From Humulus lupulus (Eukaryota; Streptophyta; Magnoliopsida; Rosales; Cannabaceae), in assembly GCF_963169125.1 (NCBI RefSeq), contig NC_084796.1, forward strand, positions 89,388,888 to 89,452,887: a stretch of DNA of 64,000 bases, read 5' to 3'. A program made the translations under genes and the position numbers. The notes beneath the pieces are model-generated. The model ran no database searches, had not been told where the DNA came from, and saw only the letters and a list, made by a program, of their open reading frames with translations. Of the stretch, positions 12,480 to 22,742 are shown one piece after another; the first letter of the stretch is position 1; the number at the start of each line of letters is the position of its first letter.

Positions 12480-15071
12480 CTCTTCCATATTGATCTTACT
12501 TTCATACCACCCTGAGTCTTAACATCCCTACATTTTACTCAAAATGTAATTTTCCCCACACTAGGTTTTCCTCCTTTGCAACGATAGAGTACCTTTGCGC
12601 ATTAGAAATGTGCACTGTCATCTATCAAATCAATAAACTACATGCTTTAAGATAGTTCGTCTTGAAGATCATTACCATCCAAGCATAAATTGTTTCCAAA
12701 ATATGTTCCTTCATATAACATGGTTTACTTACACATGTGTCATTTCATCTAATCATAGTTCCTTTCACTCTATCATAGCCTGGGCTTCTAATGCCTCGTA
12801 TTCTTCCAAAACAGGTTTGATCACTGCATTCTTAATCCATAATTCATCTTCCTAAAACTCTTTGTCCATTACTTTATTGTTCATGTTTCATGCTGCTCTA
12901 TTCTTGTTTGGTCCTTCTGGTTATGTGCTCCTCATATTTGTGGTCAGAAGTATGATCTTCATGATCTCATGCATTCCATATGTTTGTAGGCTCTGTCATG
13001 CCATGTGAGAAAAATTAATGCCTCCAATCTTGGGCAATGTTCATGTGGTCGTATCAATCGTGTCATGTAGTAAGCTTTTGCATTGTGCTTTATGTAGTGA
13101 TCTCTCCTCTGGTGTCAATCCATCGTTGTCCTCGTCTATTCCATTTTATTTGCATGTGGTTGTCCGTCGTCTTCTTTGTAGTGAGTGTTTCATCATTTCT
13201 TGTCATTCTTATCTTTTCTTTCAAGATACCATATGCCCAATTTCCTTATAAAACCTCGTAACGTTCTTCCATAGATATATTGTCCTAATTGATGAGCTTA
13301 TAGTAGGTAAAATTTCGTCGGTGCACTCTCCAATTATAATCTTCATCAATCTAACTATATATCTTTCGTTCTTTATAGGTTTCAACTTCTTTCTTGTTCT
13401 TTTATCCCTTTTTTTTTAAATAGTGGTGTCCAATCCTCTTTCATACTTAATGTCATTATGCGCTGGTTGGTAGTCTTGCTTTTCACCACGTGAACCTTCT
13501 CACTATGAAGATTTACCATCATTTTGGAATTCTTTTCACTGTCTCCCATTACATCCGATCTTTGCTTGATCATCAATGAACTTTCGGGTCATCTCTGTTC
13601 TCATAAATTTTTATCGTATTCCTTTAAAAGTGAATTCTCTTTCCACTCCATCCTTCTTCCAACAACCTAGTTTTCACCTTCTTCTACGAAGCTAAACTTA
13701 ATCCATAATTGTGTTCCTTATTGTCACCAAATCCTTTATGATTCTTGGCTCACTGCCTATCTTGAGTCAACCAGCTCTGGCAGTCCTGCTCGATGAGTTC
13801 ATCCAACTTTCTTTGGAAACCTTCCAATTAAAGCTCTAAGCTTGCTAAATAATACATCTTAACTCCACGTGAAAAAGCTTATACCAAGTATTTGTTGGCT
13901 TCCCATCTACTTTCCGTGCCGCATCACAACGTGAACCAAAATCCTTTATAAATAAAACCTCTATGTCCATCATAAGCGTGCTTAGGATTTCCTTCTCCTA
14001 TGGGCTAGTTCTTGAGTCACTAGTTCATGGTTTCCATCTAGCCAACCAATCCCTCATCTCCCAACAACACGACTTCTTATTTATCAATTGAGATCATTGA
14101 ATCTAAAATTGTAACAAGTGACATTCAATAGTCCATGTGGTTAGGATAATATCAAGGGCATTTTAGTCATGCCCTATTTCCGCTTAAGGAGTAAATTATC
14201 ATAGATGATTCCAAGTCCTATCTTAAGTGCTAACAGTCCTCAGCATCATAACAACATCCCCATTGTCCTTAGGTCGCAAGAGCTGACTAATCGCCTTCTC
14301 TGCCTCCTTGGCAAACTCTTCTTCACCAAGACATGCTGAACCAAACATATCATGACTTCATAAATTGTTGACCACCAACAATCAGGCATATAAAAGAATC
14401 TACAACTAGCCGCACAAAAGCTAGTTGTACAACATCAATAAGAATACATGAAAAACAATATATAACACATATAACACACATACTACAACACACCATAAGT
14501 GTAGGGTGATAAAGGATTACGCCCATCCTCAAACCATTTCGGTCAATGAGGGACCTAGTGGCCTTACCACACAAATACACACGCCTAACCTCCTCTTAAC
14601 GTCACCTGGCAAATTTTTATCCATTAAATTCTTACAAGTTGGCTTTTACTAACTTCCAAGCCAAAGACAATGAACTACTGTAACAAGGCTTTTTTTATCG
14701 TCTAACCTCAGTCTACCAAACAGAATCACCTTAGGCCCTTCACTCAATAACGACCGAATTGGTAACCTAATACCTTTTTGTTATCATTCCTCATGTACAT
14801 AATCAAACTTAATCTCATAAACAAATAAAATCCTTATCCTTAGAACAATCTCGTAAAGTCTAACCACTCACATACACTTGCTACCTAGAACCACCTCATG
14901 ACAACACGTCATTTTGACACCATACTTTTTGTACTTACATCGTTTTGAATTTTTGCTTAACTATATAATCTCAACCACAGAAACTTAACTTCTTATATCA
15001 CTAATTGATACAACATATCTCTAATAAAACATCAAACTATCACGATCATGCCTAAAAATAACACATAGTGT

Positions 15072-15166
15072 GGAGCGTTAAACTTTGCGCGGAGCATTAA
15101 ACGTAATATGACGCGCTAAACATAGCCCGACGTGATAAACGTAGCATGATGCGTTAAACGCAACGC
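15072..15166 (+). repeat. Five exact-length 19-bp tandem units
   Basis: Units start at 15072, 15091, 15110, 15129 and 15148. The shared core is g-cg-taaacgtag-, for example gacgtgataaacgtagcat and gatgcgttaaacgcaacgc. The period is exactly 19 bp with no indels, and divergence between units is moderate. It lies in the leader or gag-proximal part of the decayed gypsy element. Confidence 0.8.
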
Positions 15167-15425
15167 CACTCAACCCTCTTCCATAATCACAATACCCAAT
15201 ATTTCTGACTTGTGGCTTCCAATCACACCAATCCCCAAACCATCATAAAAACATACAACTTATTGAGTCTACCCTTACTAAATCTGTGTTGTCTAGCACC
15301 GGCAAAGCATAAAAAAACCTAAAAGAAAACAACAAACTTAAGAACTAAAACTCATAGTGCGATGAGTCGAGTCTTATCGGTCTTCATTTCCATCTCGTGA
15401 GGATCTACAAGAACTTTAAACCATT

Positions 15426-15437
15426 TCTCTGATACCA
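15426..15437 (-). promoter_or_regulatory. Primer-binding site (initiator Met tRNA)
   Basis: The reverse complement is TGGTATCAGAGA, two bases inside the LTR end at 15440. It shows that the 15440-17222 LTR is the 5' LTR of a minus-strand element. Confidence 0.82.
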
Positions 15438-15439
15438 AA

Positions 15440-17222
15440 TGTAACGACCCGACATAAATAAATAATTTATTACAAAACATTTATCGAAACTCATTCGAAA
15501 ACAAACATGAATTAAATATCTTTGACAAAATATGCAACTCGAGGTCTCGTTAGTTAAAAATAAACTATTTCCTTGCATGCATATCGTAAGTAAAATACAA
15601 TTTATCAAAACTTAACATATAACCATGACTTGAATACTTTTAAAACAATGCATACATAGCAACCCTTTTGACCCCCAGGTCAACCAATCACGATATGCAC
15701 ACATCTAACTGAGATCACAGAGTGTCAGGCCAAACTAGACAAGTAGTGCGGTCGCGCCAAGGCTGGGCGCGATCGCGCTAGGTCTCTACTTTCAAAGATC
15801 GCTATTGCAATTTTTAAACCTGACACTCAAGCCAAAACATAGACCCTTGAGTCCAAACCCCCAAAATGGGTATCCTAACATGTTTCTAACCCCATGAATC
15901 CAAATATTAACATCTCTAAACTTATATTAGACATTCATCAACCCAGAAACAATAACAACAGTCTCAGAATTTCAAAAAACATAGATTGACAAGAACTTAA
16001 AACAAAAGTTGACCACTTACAGATCAAGATCCAGCCACCAAAACTCAGACCCTTGCCGCCTATGAGATTCCTAGCCCTTCAATAGTAGGCATGGCAAAAT
16101 GGGGCGGTGAGGCGAGGCGGGGCGGGGCCCCGACCCAACAGGGCATCTTTGCCCCGATAAAAATGGGGCGAAATTCGGGGCGGGGCGGGGGCTGCCCCGC
16201 CCCGCTATTAATCAAAGCGGGGCGGGGCCGCCCCGCCCCGAAAACTTTTTTTTTTCTATACTCTAACCCAATTCTCTCATGCTACTTATATACATGCATT
16301 GTACATAAAATTGACATTTTATATGTGGTTTAGAATATCATTAATTCTAAATAGACTATAAAGAATTGTAAATATTGAAAAATATGTTTTATATAATTCA
16401 TCCTTATTCTTGTAAATTTTAAAATAAAGAAATATATATAATATTTGAGGGTATAGTTGATACGAAGTGTAAAAAATAAAGATTACAATACAAAAATAAT
16501 ATTTAGGCTTAGGAAAAATTTTAAGAATATAATTTAATGTTTCTTAAAAAAAAAAAGTTAAATGGGGCAAATGGGGCGGGGCAGACCCGCCCTGTTTAAG
16601 TGGAGGCGGGGCGGGGCGGGGTGGGGCAAAGTATTTGCGGGGCGGGGCGGGGCAGACCGGCCCCATTTACATGCCTATTCAATAGCCTAGATTGGTGATC
16701 TCCTTTAAACCTCAAGCCCTCAAAAACTCAGATCAAGAACGAGAGATTGTTCTCGGTCTGTCTCCCCTTTAGTTTATAAAAAAAACCAGAGTCTGGAAAG
16801 ATATGACTTCTAAACCTATTTTACTTATTATTTGATTTATTTAGTCTGACTTAATTCATGAAGAAAAAAAATGACGTTTCTATCCCCAACCTCAAATTCA
16901 TCCTTAATTATCACTTAAGACCCTTATTGTAATTTTCAACCAAAACTAATAGTTTTAACTTTTGATAATTACGCTTTCTATCATAAAACTAAAATTCTAC
17001 TTTGACCCCAAATACACAACATCTATTACACTTTGGCCCCTAACAGTTGAAGAAACTAATGTGTGTGGATTGCTTGATGGATCACATAAAATAAGCATAC
17101 ATCATAACTCATGCATATCATAGTTCATATAATTAAACACATAATATCATACGATTTACCATAATACCCCATCCCAAGCCAGATTACCATAATACCCTTA
17201 AAATGCAAAGGCAAATATTACA
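15440..17222 (-). repeat. 5' LTR of minus-strand gypsy element, carrying a MITE
   Basis: On the plus strand it starts TGTAACGACCCG and ends AAATATTACA. Without the 592-bp MITE and its 8-bp duplication it is about 1.18 kb. It is collinear with the 3' LTR at 9694-11116, but each copy has segments the other lacks (the AT-rich segment from 9694 to about 10160 is not in this copy). The pair has clearly diverged, so the insertion is old. The flank at 17223 is the interior of an older plus-strand LTR. Confidence 0.8.
16086..16677. mobile_element. hAT-type non-autonomous element (MITE), GC-rich ends
   Basis: The 592-bp insertion is bounded by terminal inverted repeats TAGGCATG / CATGCCTA (extended: TAGGCATGGCAAAATGGGGC and GGCCCCATTTACATGCCTA) and flanked by a perfect 8-bp TSD, TTCAATAG (16078-16085 and 16678-16685). 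The homologous LTR at 9694-11116 has a single uninterrupted copy of this site (cttcaatagcccag near 10573), proving insertion. An 8-bp TSD with TA-starting inverted repeats is the hAT signature. Both ends hold arrays of ggggcgggg while the centre is AT-rich. No transposase is encoded; the 80-residue frame over it is a compositional artefact. Confidence 0.9.
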
Positions 17223-17605
17223 TCACGGGTGATACGTGGTGCAAGTAAGGGCAAGGAGAAGTTGGACTAGCCATGTGTTGGAGAGCTTCAGGGGCAGAGT
17301 GTACATATGCAGCCTGCATGGCCGCCATGACCAAGATTACTTGCTAGAACTAGGTTTGAACCCTCATTTTGCGGCTTAGGCCGACCTTTTGCATTTAAAT
17401 AGGATCTACAACAGTTATAAACTCTTTTTGGGATTTAGTGTACAAACTTAAATTTAATGAAATGGTTACTGTTTGACAAAATATTTTAATACATATTCGT
17501 TGAGTTTGTTGTAATTACACATTTTAAGTCCAAATGACTTGTTTATCGAGTTAAACACTATTTTAAACACACAATGTAATGGTTCTGAATTAGTAGGACG
17601 TTACA
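17223..17605 (+). repeat. Gypsy LTR tail, interrupted by the 9694-17222 element
   Basis: Plus-strand sequence ending aggacgttaca at 17605, homologous to the end of the LTR at 29690-31620 (shared: agcttcaggggcagagtgtacatatgc near 17284 versus 31293, and the last 20 bp). It starts mid-LTR exactly at the end of the inserted minus-strand element. Confidence 0.78.
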
Positions 17606-17880
17606 ATCGTGAACGTTGATATCTCATCCTTGGATATTGTGATATTCCTGAAGAAATCCCTAAGCCAATTGGTCTCTTTTCCAATTGCTTCTAGAGCTTT
17701 AAACTCATTATCCATGGTTGAGTGTAAAGTATGTTTGTTTCTTTGGACCCCAAGAAACTACTCATATTTTGAGGTTAAACACTCAACCGATGGTGGAGAG
17801 ATTATCTCCTACACTAGATATCCAACTTGCATCAGAATATCCTTAAGTATCTTAGAAGACTTTGAATATTGGAGGCTTAG
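17606..17880 (-). pseudogene. Ty1/copia RNase H remnant
   Basis: On the minus strand two frames give copia RNase H signatures in the right order: GYSDASWIS with an SVGDNLST-like stretch at about 17800-17860, then WGPKKQTYFTL, then (frame-shifted) STMDNEFKALEA and KETNWLRDFF toward 17606. These correspond to the conserved GYSDADWA, SWKSKKQ and STAEAEY..A..A..EA.WL motifs of copia RNase H. At least one frameshift and several stops are present. It is cut on its left by the gypsy LTR ending at 17605. Confidence 0.82.
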
Positions 17881-19371
17881 TTTCTTGGTCCTCTCTAGGT
17901 ACCCTACAACTTTCTCAACTGTTGAAGGATTGATGTCTCAAAGGGGTACTTGAAATAAGAAACATTAAGAGAGTTAGAACCAACAAACCACCAAAATAAT
18001 CCACATGATGATCCCGCTCTCTGCAAGCGAAAAGCGTGACAACCTGCTAAATCAAATTCACAAAAATATTCAAAGTACCTCGCCCATCGTCCAAGAAGAA
18101 TGGAAAGAGGGCCTGGTAATCCATTAGCTTAGCCAAGGAGAAGCACCTTGAGGCGAATAAAACACCATTTTCCAAAAAAAGCATAAGTGTCGGGAGTCGG
18201 CAATGGTGTGCACACCACCACATGGGAAAATGATAAATTGAAGAGACAAGCCCCAGAAGCTAGGAAAAATGGCTTGTTGCTGGTGGATGAGAGAAAGGCC
18301 CGGTCGCCTAAGCTTTCTCGCAGTTGCTAGTCACCCCTCGCAGCTACTAGGTGCCACCCGTGCGTGCCATCTCCCCTTTGCGCGCACCCGTGAGCGCTCG
18401 CCCCTAGTGCCTCTGAGTCACCCTCGCCTTTTGCCACCATTGGTGGCCCGAGGCCCTTCACTCGTCACCACCTAGTGCCCATGCCGACCATGACCGGTCC
18501 AGACCTCATCTCCCTCTCCTCACACCGTCACGATGAGGCCGACCCTTGATCACTAATTAGATCCGCATTCAACAAGAAATTACCTATGAATACATGCAAT
18601 CAACAAGAATCAAGTAGATTTCTTATAGTATGCAAAATTGATGGAAAAAGGAAGCTTACCGTGATGAAGAAGACGCTTGTGGAAGGTGATCCAATGGGGA
18701 GAGGTGAGAGCCCAATGGTAGGACATGACCCAAGGGGGGTGACTAACTTGTGACAAGAAGTAATATGGAGAAATGCTTGAGTGAGTCCTCAATGAAGTGA
18801 GCAAATCACCCCCTTTATAGGCTCCTTTGGCTAGCACTTGATCTCAATGCTCTGACAACCAAGTTGTTCCACATGAAGGAGGAAGAAGAAGAGAAGGTGC
18901 TCTTGCTACTCTTGAACCAAAAAATGAAATAAGTAAGGGTGCATGGCCCTCCCCATCACCACATTATAAAAGGAGTACTTAAGTGGCTCACTGCCACCGC
19001 CAGCAAATGGATTGCTATGGCAGGACCCACTTGCTTTCAACGGGAAAGGAAATGCTCAATTTTCAAGATGACTCCTAAAAAATGGAAAAATCATGAATGG
19101 CACCAGCAAGGAGGCAACGCACATGCTCCCTCAATAGTCGCTTGAGTCCCTGTTGCCAGTCACTGTTTGGCACATCGCCAATGGTGACCATGCTCATCTA
19201 TAATAAAAAGGTGTGAGAATCAGATTCTCTGACCAGAGTCAGGACACACGGGTACGGACTGAGCAGCTATCTCGTCAACAGTCCTAGGTATCAAGGCCTT
19301 CATCATCCACCAAGTTTTGCATAACAATGGCAGTACGAATCTGCAGTGAGCAAGAATTCATCGCCTATAAA
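17881..19371. other. Unassigned repeat-like sequence, no gene recognised
   Basis: About 1.5 kb after the copia remnant. It includes a phrase (ctcaaaggggtact at 17938) also found at 28529, a GC-rich stretch (18295-18545) without a credible protein, and two TATA-like sites (minus-strand CCTATAAAGG near 18810; plus-strand attataaaagg near 18963) suggesting LTR pieces. The short frames at 18269-18475 and 18939-19145 match nothing I recognise and are probably chance. Confidence 0.4.
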
Positions 19372-19857
19372 TGTTACAACTCGGATTTTCAAGACTCGAT
19401 AATGCACAAATATGAATGGTTCCATTTAAAAAAATGTCTCAAAAACCCATATAAAAAAAAACTTTTTTAAAATATGTATGGCCATACTTAACATTTATTA
19501 CAAAAAAAAATTATGTATAGTAAAATGAGCCTAGTTTATGAAAATAACACAACATTTCCAAAACGAAACGGCTTCCCAAAAAGGTCGATCCACATGCACA
19601 ATCGCAAGGTAAACTCCCGCGCTCACTGCTCTTACTTATAGCAAGAAACAACTAGGTAAGCGAAAATGCTTAGTAAGTTCAACTTTAAAAACAAAAGCAT
19701 GCAGAGCAGACAGGTGTTCACTGACCAAGTTATTGTCCACAGATAACAATAGCTCACAAAAATTAGGGTTCTGGATCCATCCGGACCCTACGCAATAAAT
19801 TTCAAGAACGCAAAAGCGTCCTGACAAACTTACAGTCATGCGTGATAACCAATGGCA

Positions 19858-19999
19858 AACTATTTCCTATAAACAGATAAATCCCTCCACTCAAAAAAAT
19901 CCCAGAGCAAGCAAATATAATATATCATAACTATTTCATATAAACCTATAAATCCCTGCACTTAGAAAATCCCAGAGCAAGCAGATATAATATATAAAA
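19858..19999 (+). repeat. Two tandem ~71-bp units
   Basis: Copies start at 19858 and 19929 (aactatttc), both with aatcccagagcaagca and atataatatat. Internal duplication of the surrounding LTR-like sequence. Confidence 0.75.
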
Positions 20000-20089
20000 A
20001 TATAATTCGAGACCAATGCTCGACAATTTCCAGCATAAATGCTAATCTGTAAGAGAGAACCGAGTCTCAACACTAAGATCTAACCAATA

Positions 20090-20206
20090 AATATCCCCAT
20101 CAAGGGTAACTATCGTGTTACCTGGGTCATTACTACTTATCCAAGAGTAAATCCCTCATAAGGGTAACCATCAAGTTACCTAGGGCATCACTACTTATCC
20201 AAGAGT
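20090..20206 (+). repeat. Two tandem ~58-bp units
   Basis: Copies contain agggtaac-atc--gttacct and cattactacttatccaagagt; starts near 20093 and 20151. A second local duplication in the same LTR-like region. Confidence 0.7.
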
Positions 20207-20999
20207 GTAATCGAAGTTACACGGGTTTACAAAGACTTCTATGTTAATCAGTGGTGCTGGTGAGCAGTTTCCCCTAGGGTGTTCAGCCTCAGTCAAGATT
20301 GGCAACCCCTAGTATCTCTAGGCACTCTCACTGAATGGCCAATATTCACGGCTACTATCCGGGAATAACTTATCAAAGCACTTGCATGAGTTCTAACCGT
20401 TCACTGATTAAGTAAGCATGAGGGCCCCTAGGTCCCATTCATTTTAGCGCCCCTAGGTTTAAACCAGCAATCCTCACCTCTTGGCCACTCGTTGCGGTAT
20501 GGAACCAGATATAAATAAAATCAAGCAGTGTGATGGGGATCAGCCATCTTAAAAACGGCGGATATCTACTGATCATATTTTCTGAATCAGCACCAACTAG
20601 ACTAACGTCTCTAAGCAAACTTTTTACGACAGTGTATATATGTGCACGTGTCTCTATACTAACATACAATACAATAGTCGTTTCATGATGCAGCCACACA
20701 ATAGAAGTTGACTTACTTGGAGTTTGCTCTCAGCAAGATTTCATCCGCCAATGTATAATCCAGATATGCTTAGCCAATACTACAATTATACATACAGTAT
20801 ACTCGGATTAATTATGGCACTTCATAATTCATTATTATTATTTTGGGCAGTTTGGTCATTTTAAAAATTATTTGTAAGGATTTAAGATCCTTATTTGGTT
20901 TTAAACCCATTCAAGAAATTTGTACATAAAAATTTGAGACTAATCCCTAAGTCTTGGGGAGACCTATCCTATGGTCTCGACACCTAGGCTAGGGTATCA

Positions 21000-22284
21000 C
21001 GATAGTATTTTCCCACAATTCGCTAAAAAATTTATTCTTTAAAAGTATCGTTATTAACCCGTACTTTCACAAGTCGGTTAATTATATAGAAGATTTTAGC
21101 CAGTATTATATCCAGAAAATACTAATTAAATTCCTTAATTATTTTTCAAGAAAATAATCTCTTAATTTTCCTTTTATTTTTCTTAAGGTTTTAATCTCTA
21201 AAAATCGGTTTAAGGAAATAGCCTAATTTTAACTTAATTAGGAAAACTGTTAAAATTTTCTTATCTTGACTAGTTAATTTTTTGAAGTCAATTAATCAAG
21301 TTTATTTACTAGAAAAATAATTTACTTAATTATTTCCTCAAAATATAGGATTTTAAACCCTCTTTTAATTTACTAACTTATTAATAAATTAAATCATTTA
21401 TTTTTTTAGAAAGAAAAAAAATTCTTTAATAAAAATAATTCTCACTAATATCAAAGTGGTATTTTAGGTCAAAATATGTTTTCAAGACTTACCAAGTTTT
21501 TATCTTGCAATAAGCAAAATTTTACTTTTTTACCTTAAGTTCCAAAATCTCATTTTTACACTAAGTGTGAAAACCTCATTTTTTCACATTTTTAACTACA
21601 TACTTTGTTAGGTCGTAACTTGAAATTTACTTACTCAATTGTTACCAAAATTTCCCAATTCAATTTTTGGTATACCATTTAGATCTTTGTAAAATATTAG
21701 GTCAAAAGGAGCATTTTTTATTGGTGAAAATATTTTCCAACAATGAGGTAAAAATGACATTATTTTCAAGTCCTTTTTTTTCTCAAACTTTGGCACTTAA
21801 TAACTTCCAAACCGTTCAATATTTTGTTAACAAATTTTATAGTGGAATACTAGGTTATACCAAGAATATGTCCACAAATGTTTAGAAAAAACTGGGATCA
21901 TTTAACCTATACAGTGGCTGTCCAAACTTGGTCCCGAAATTAAGAATACGAAAAAAAAACAGTTTTTTACCTAAACTTTGAAATAGCATAACTCACTCAT
22001 TTCTAAACATTTTTTAGTGTTTCAAAAGCTTGAACCCTTGGAAGTCACAGCTCAAAACTTGTATTTTTGTTTTAGGGTTTTCAACAAAACCTTTGGGGAT
22101 TTTGGTTCCTACTTTCAAAAATCAACACACAAGCATCATAAAAATTATAAAGCAACTACCATAGCCTTATTACATAACCAATAAAAAACTTTAAGCATTA
22201 AATATACAAAGTAATTCTTAAAAAATAATAACCATACAATAACAACCATAAAAAGTAAACTTTTTAAAGTCAGGGGGACTTTAA
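21000..22284. other. AT-rich stretch, nothing recognised
   Basis: Very AT-rich with many poly-A and poly-T runs. No reading frame with recognisable motifs, no LTR termini or TSD seen. The right end leads into the LINE fragment, so part may be decayed LINE sequence. Confidence 0.35.
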
Positions 22285-22742
22285 ATCGATATATGCCATG
22301 CTTCAAGGTCTGAAACTGTTTTCCCAAACATCTAGTTTATAAACAAGTGCAAAAAAATCAACATTATACTGTAGTAATATGGAGGATTTGGAGGTGAAAA
22401 GAGTAATTGAATCTTCTGGCTTTACAAGAAATCAATTACCATTTAGATATCTGGGGATTCCTATATGGGCAAAGAGAATATCAGCAACTGAGTGTGAAGT
22501 TTTAGTGGAGAAAATGACCCAACAGATTAAATTATGGAGTACCAGGAATCTTTCCTATGCTGGCAAAGTAACATTGGTGAATTCAGTGCTGCTGGCTATT
22601 CTTACTTACTGGGCTCAAATAATGTTACTTCCTACAAAGGTTCTACAACAAATTAATTCAATTTGCAGGATTTTTTTATGGAAAGGCTTGGCTGAGTCTA
22701 ATAGTCTAGGGCAGGTTTCTTGGGATGATATATGTAGACCTA
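22285..22742 (+). pseudogene. L1-type LINE reverse-transcriptase fragment (ORF2)
   Basis: A frame from about 22290 reads YAMLQGLKLFSQTS, then an in-frame stop, then a 121-residue open stretch from 22379. This carries the plant non-LTR hallmarks LPFRYLGIPI, a KLWSTRNLSYAGKV stretch, a VNSVLLAILTYWAQ stretch, and ICRIFLWKG with WDDICRP. These define the thumb region after the RT palm of plant L1 elements. The N-terminal endonuclease and palm are missing. The frame runs straight into the opposite-strand gypsy fragment near 22740, so the LINE is broken there; the residues encoded after 22743 on this strand are not LINE. Confidence 0.88.

Larger units (their letters stand above)
11117..15439 (-). 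pseudogene. Internal region of minus-strand gypsy element, heavily decayed
   Basis: This 4.3-kb interior lies between an LTR pair (9694-11116 and 15440-17222). Read on the minus strand, it starts with a PBS at 15426-15437 and ends with a purine run just before 11116 (plus strand actatcccctcctt). No domain is readable by eye: only short frames remain. It is shorter than a typical gypsy interior and contains a stray piece of LTR (12341-12479), so it is rearranged. It can be called an element interior only from the flanking LTRs, PBS and PPT. Confidence 0.6.
19372..20999 (-). repeat. Probable gypsy LTR, boundaries tentative
   Basis: Starts tgttacaactcgg and probably ends at tagggtatca (minus-strand TGATACCCTAGCC start). 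Contains features common to plant gypsy LTRs: CpG-poor body, internal tandem duplications and a long AT-rich end. I see no matching PBS or PPT and no TSD at these ends, so it may be a truncated or solo LTR, and the right limit could lie further right. Confidence 0.42.

Noticed and set aside
16091..16333. 80-residue frame and CpG-rich block suggesting a host promoter or gene
   Set aside because: It is the end array of the MITE, bounded by inverted repeats and an 8-bp duplication; the partner LTR lacks it.
18269..18475. GC-rich frame that might be a small host protein
   Set aside because: Composition-driven, no recognisable motif, and in a repeat-like region.
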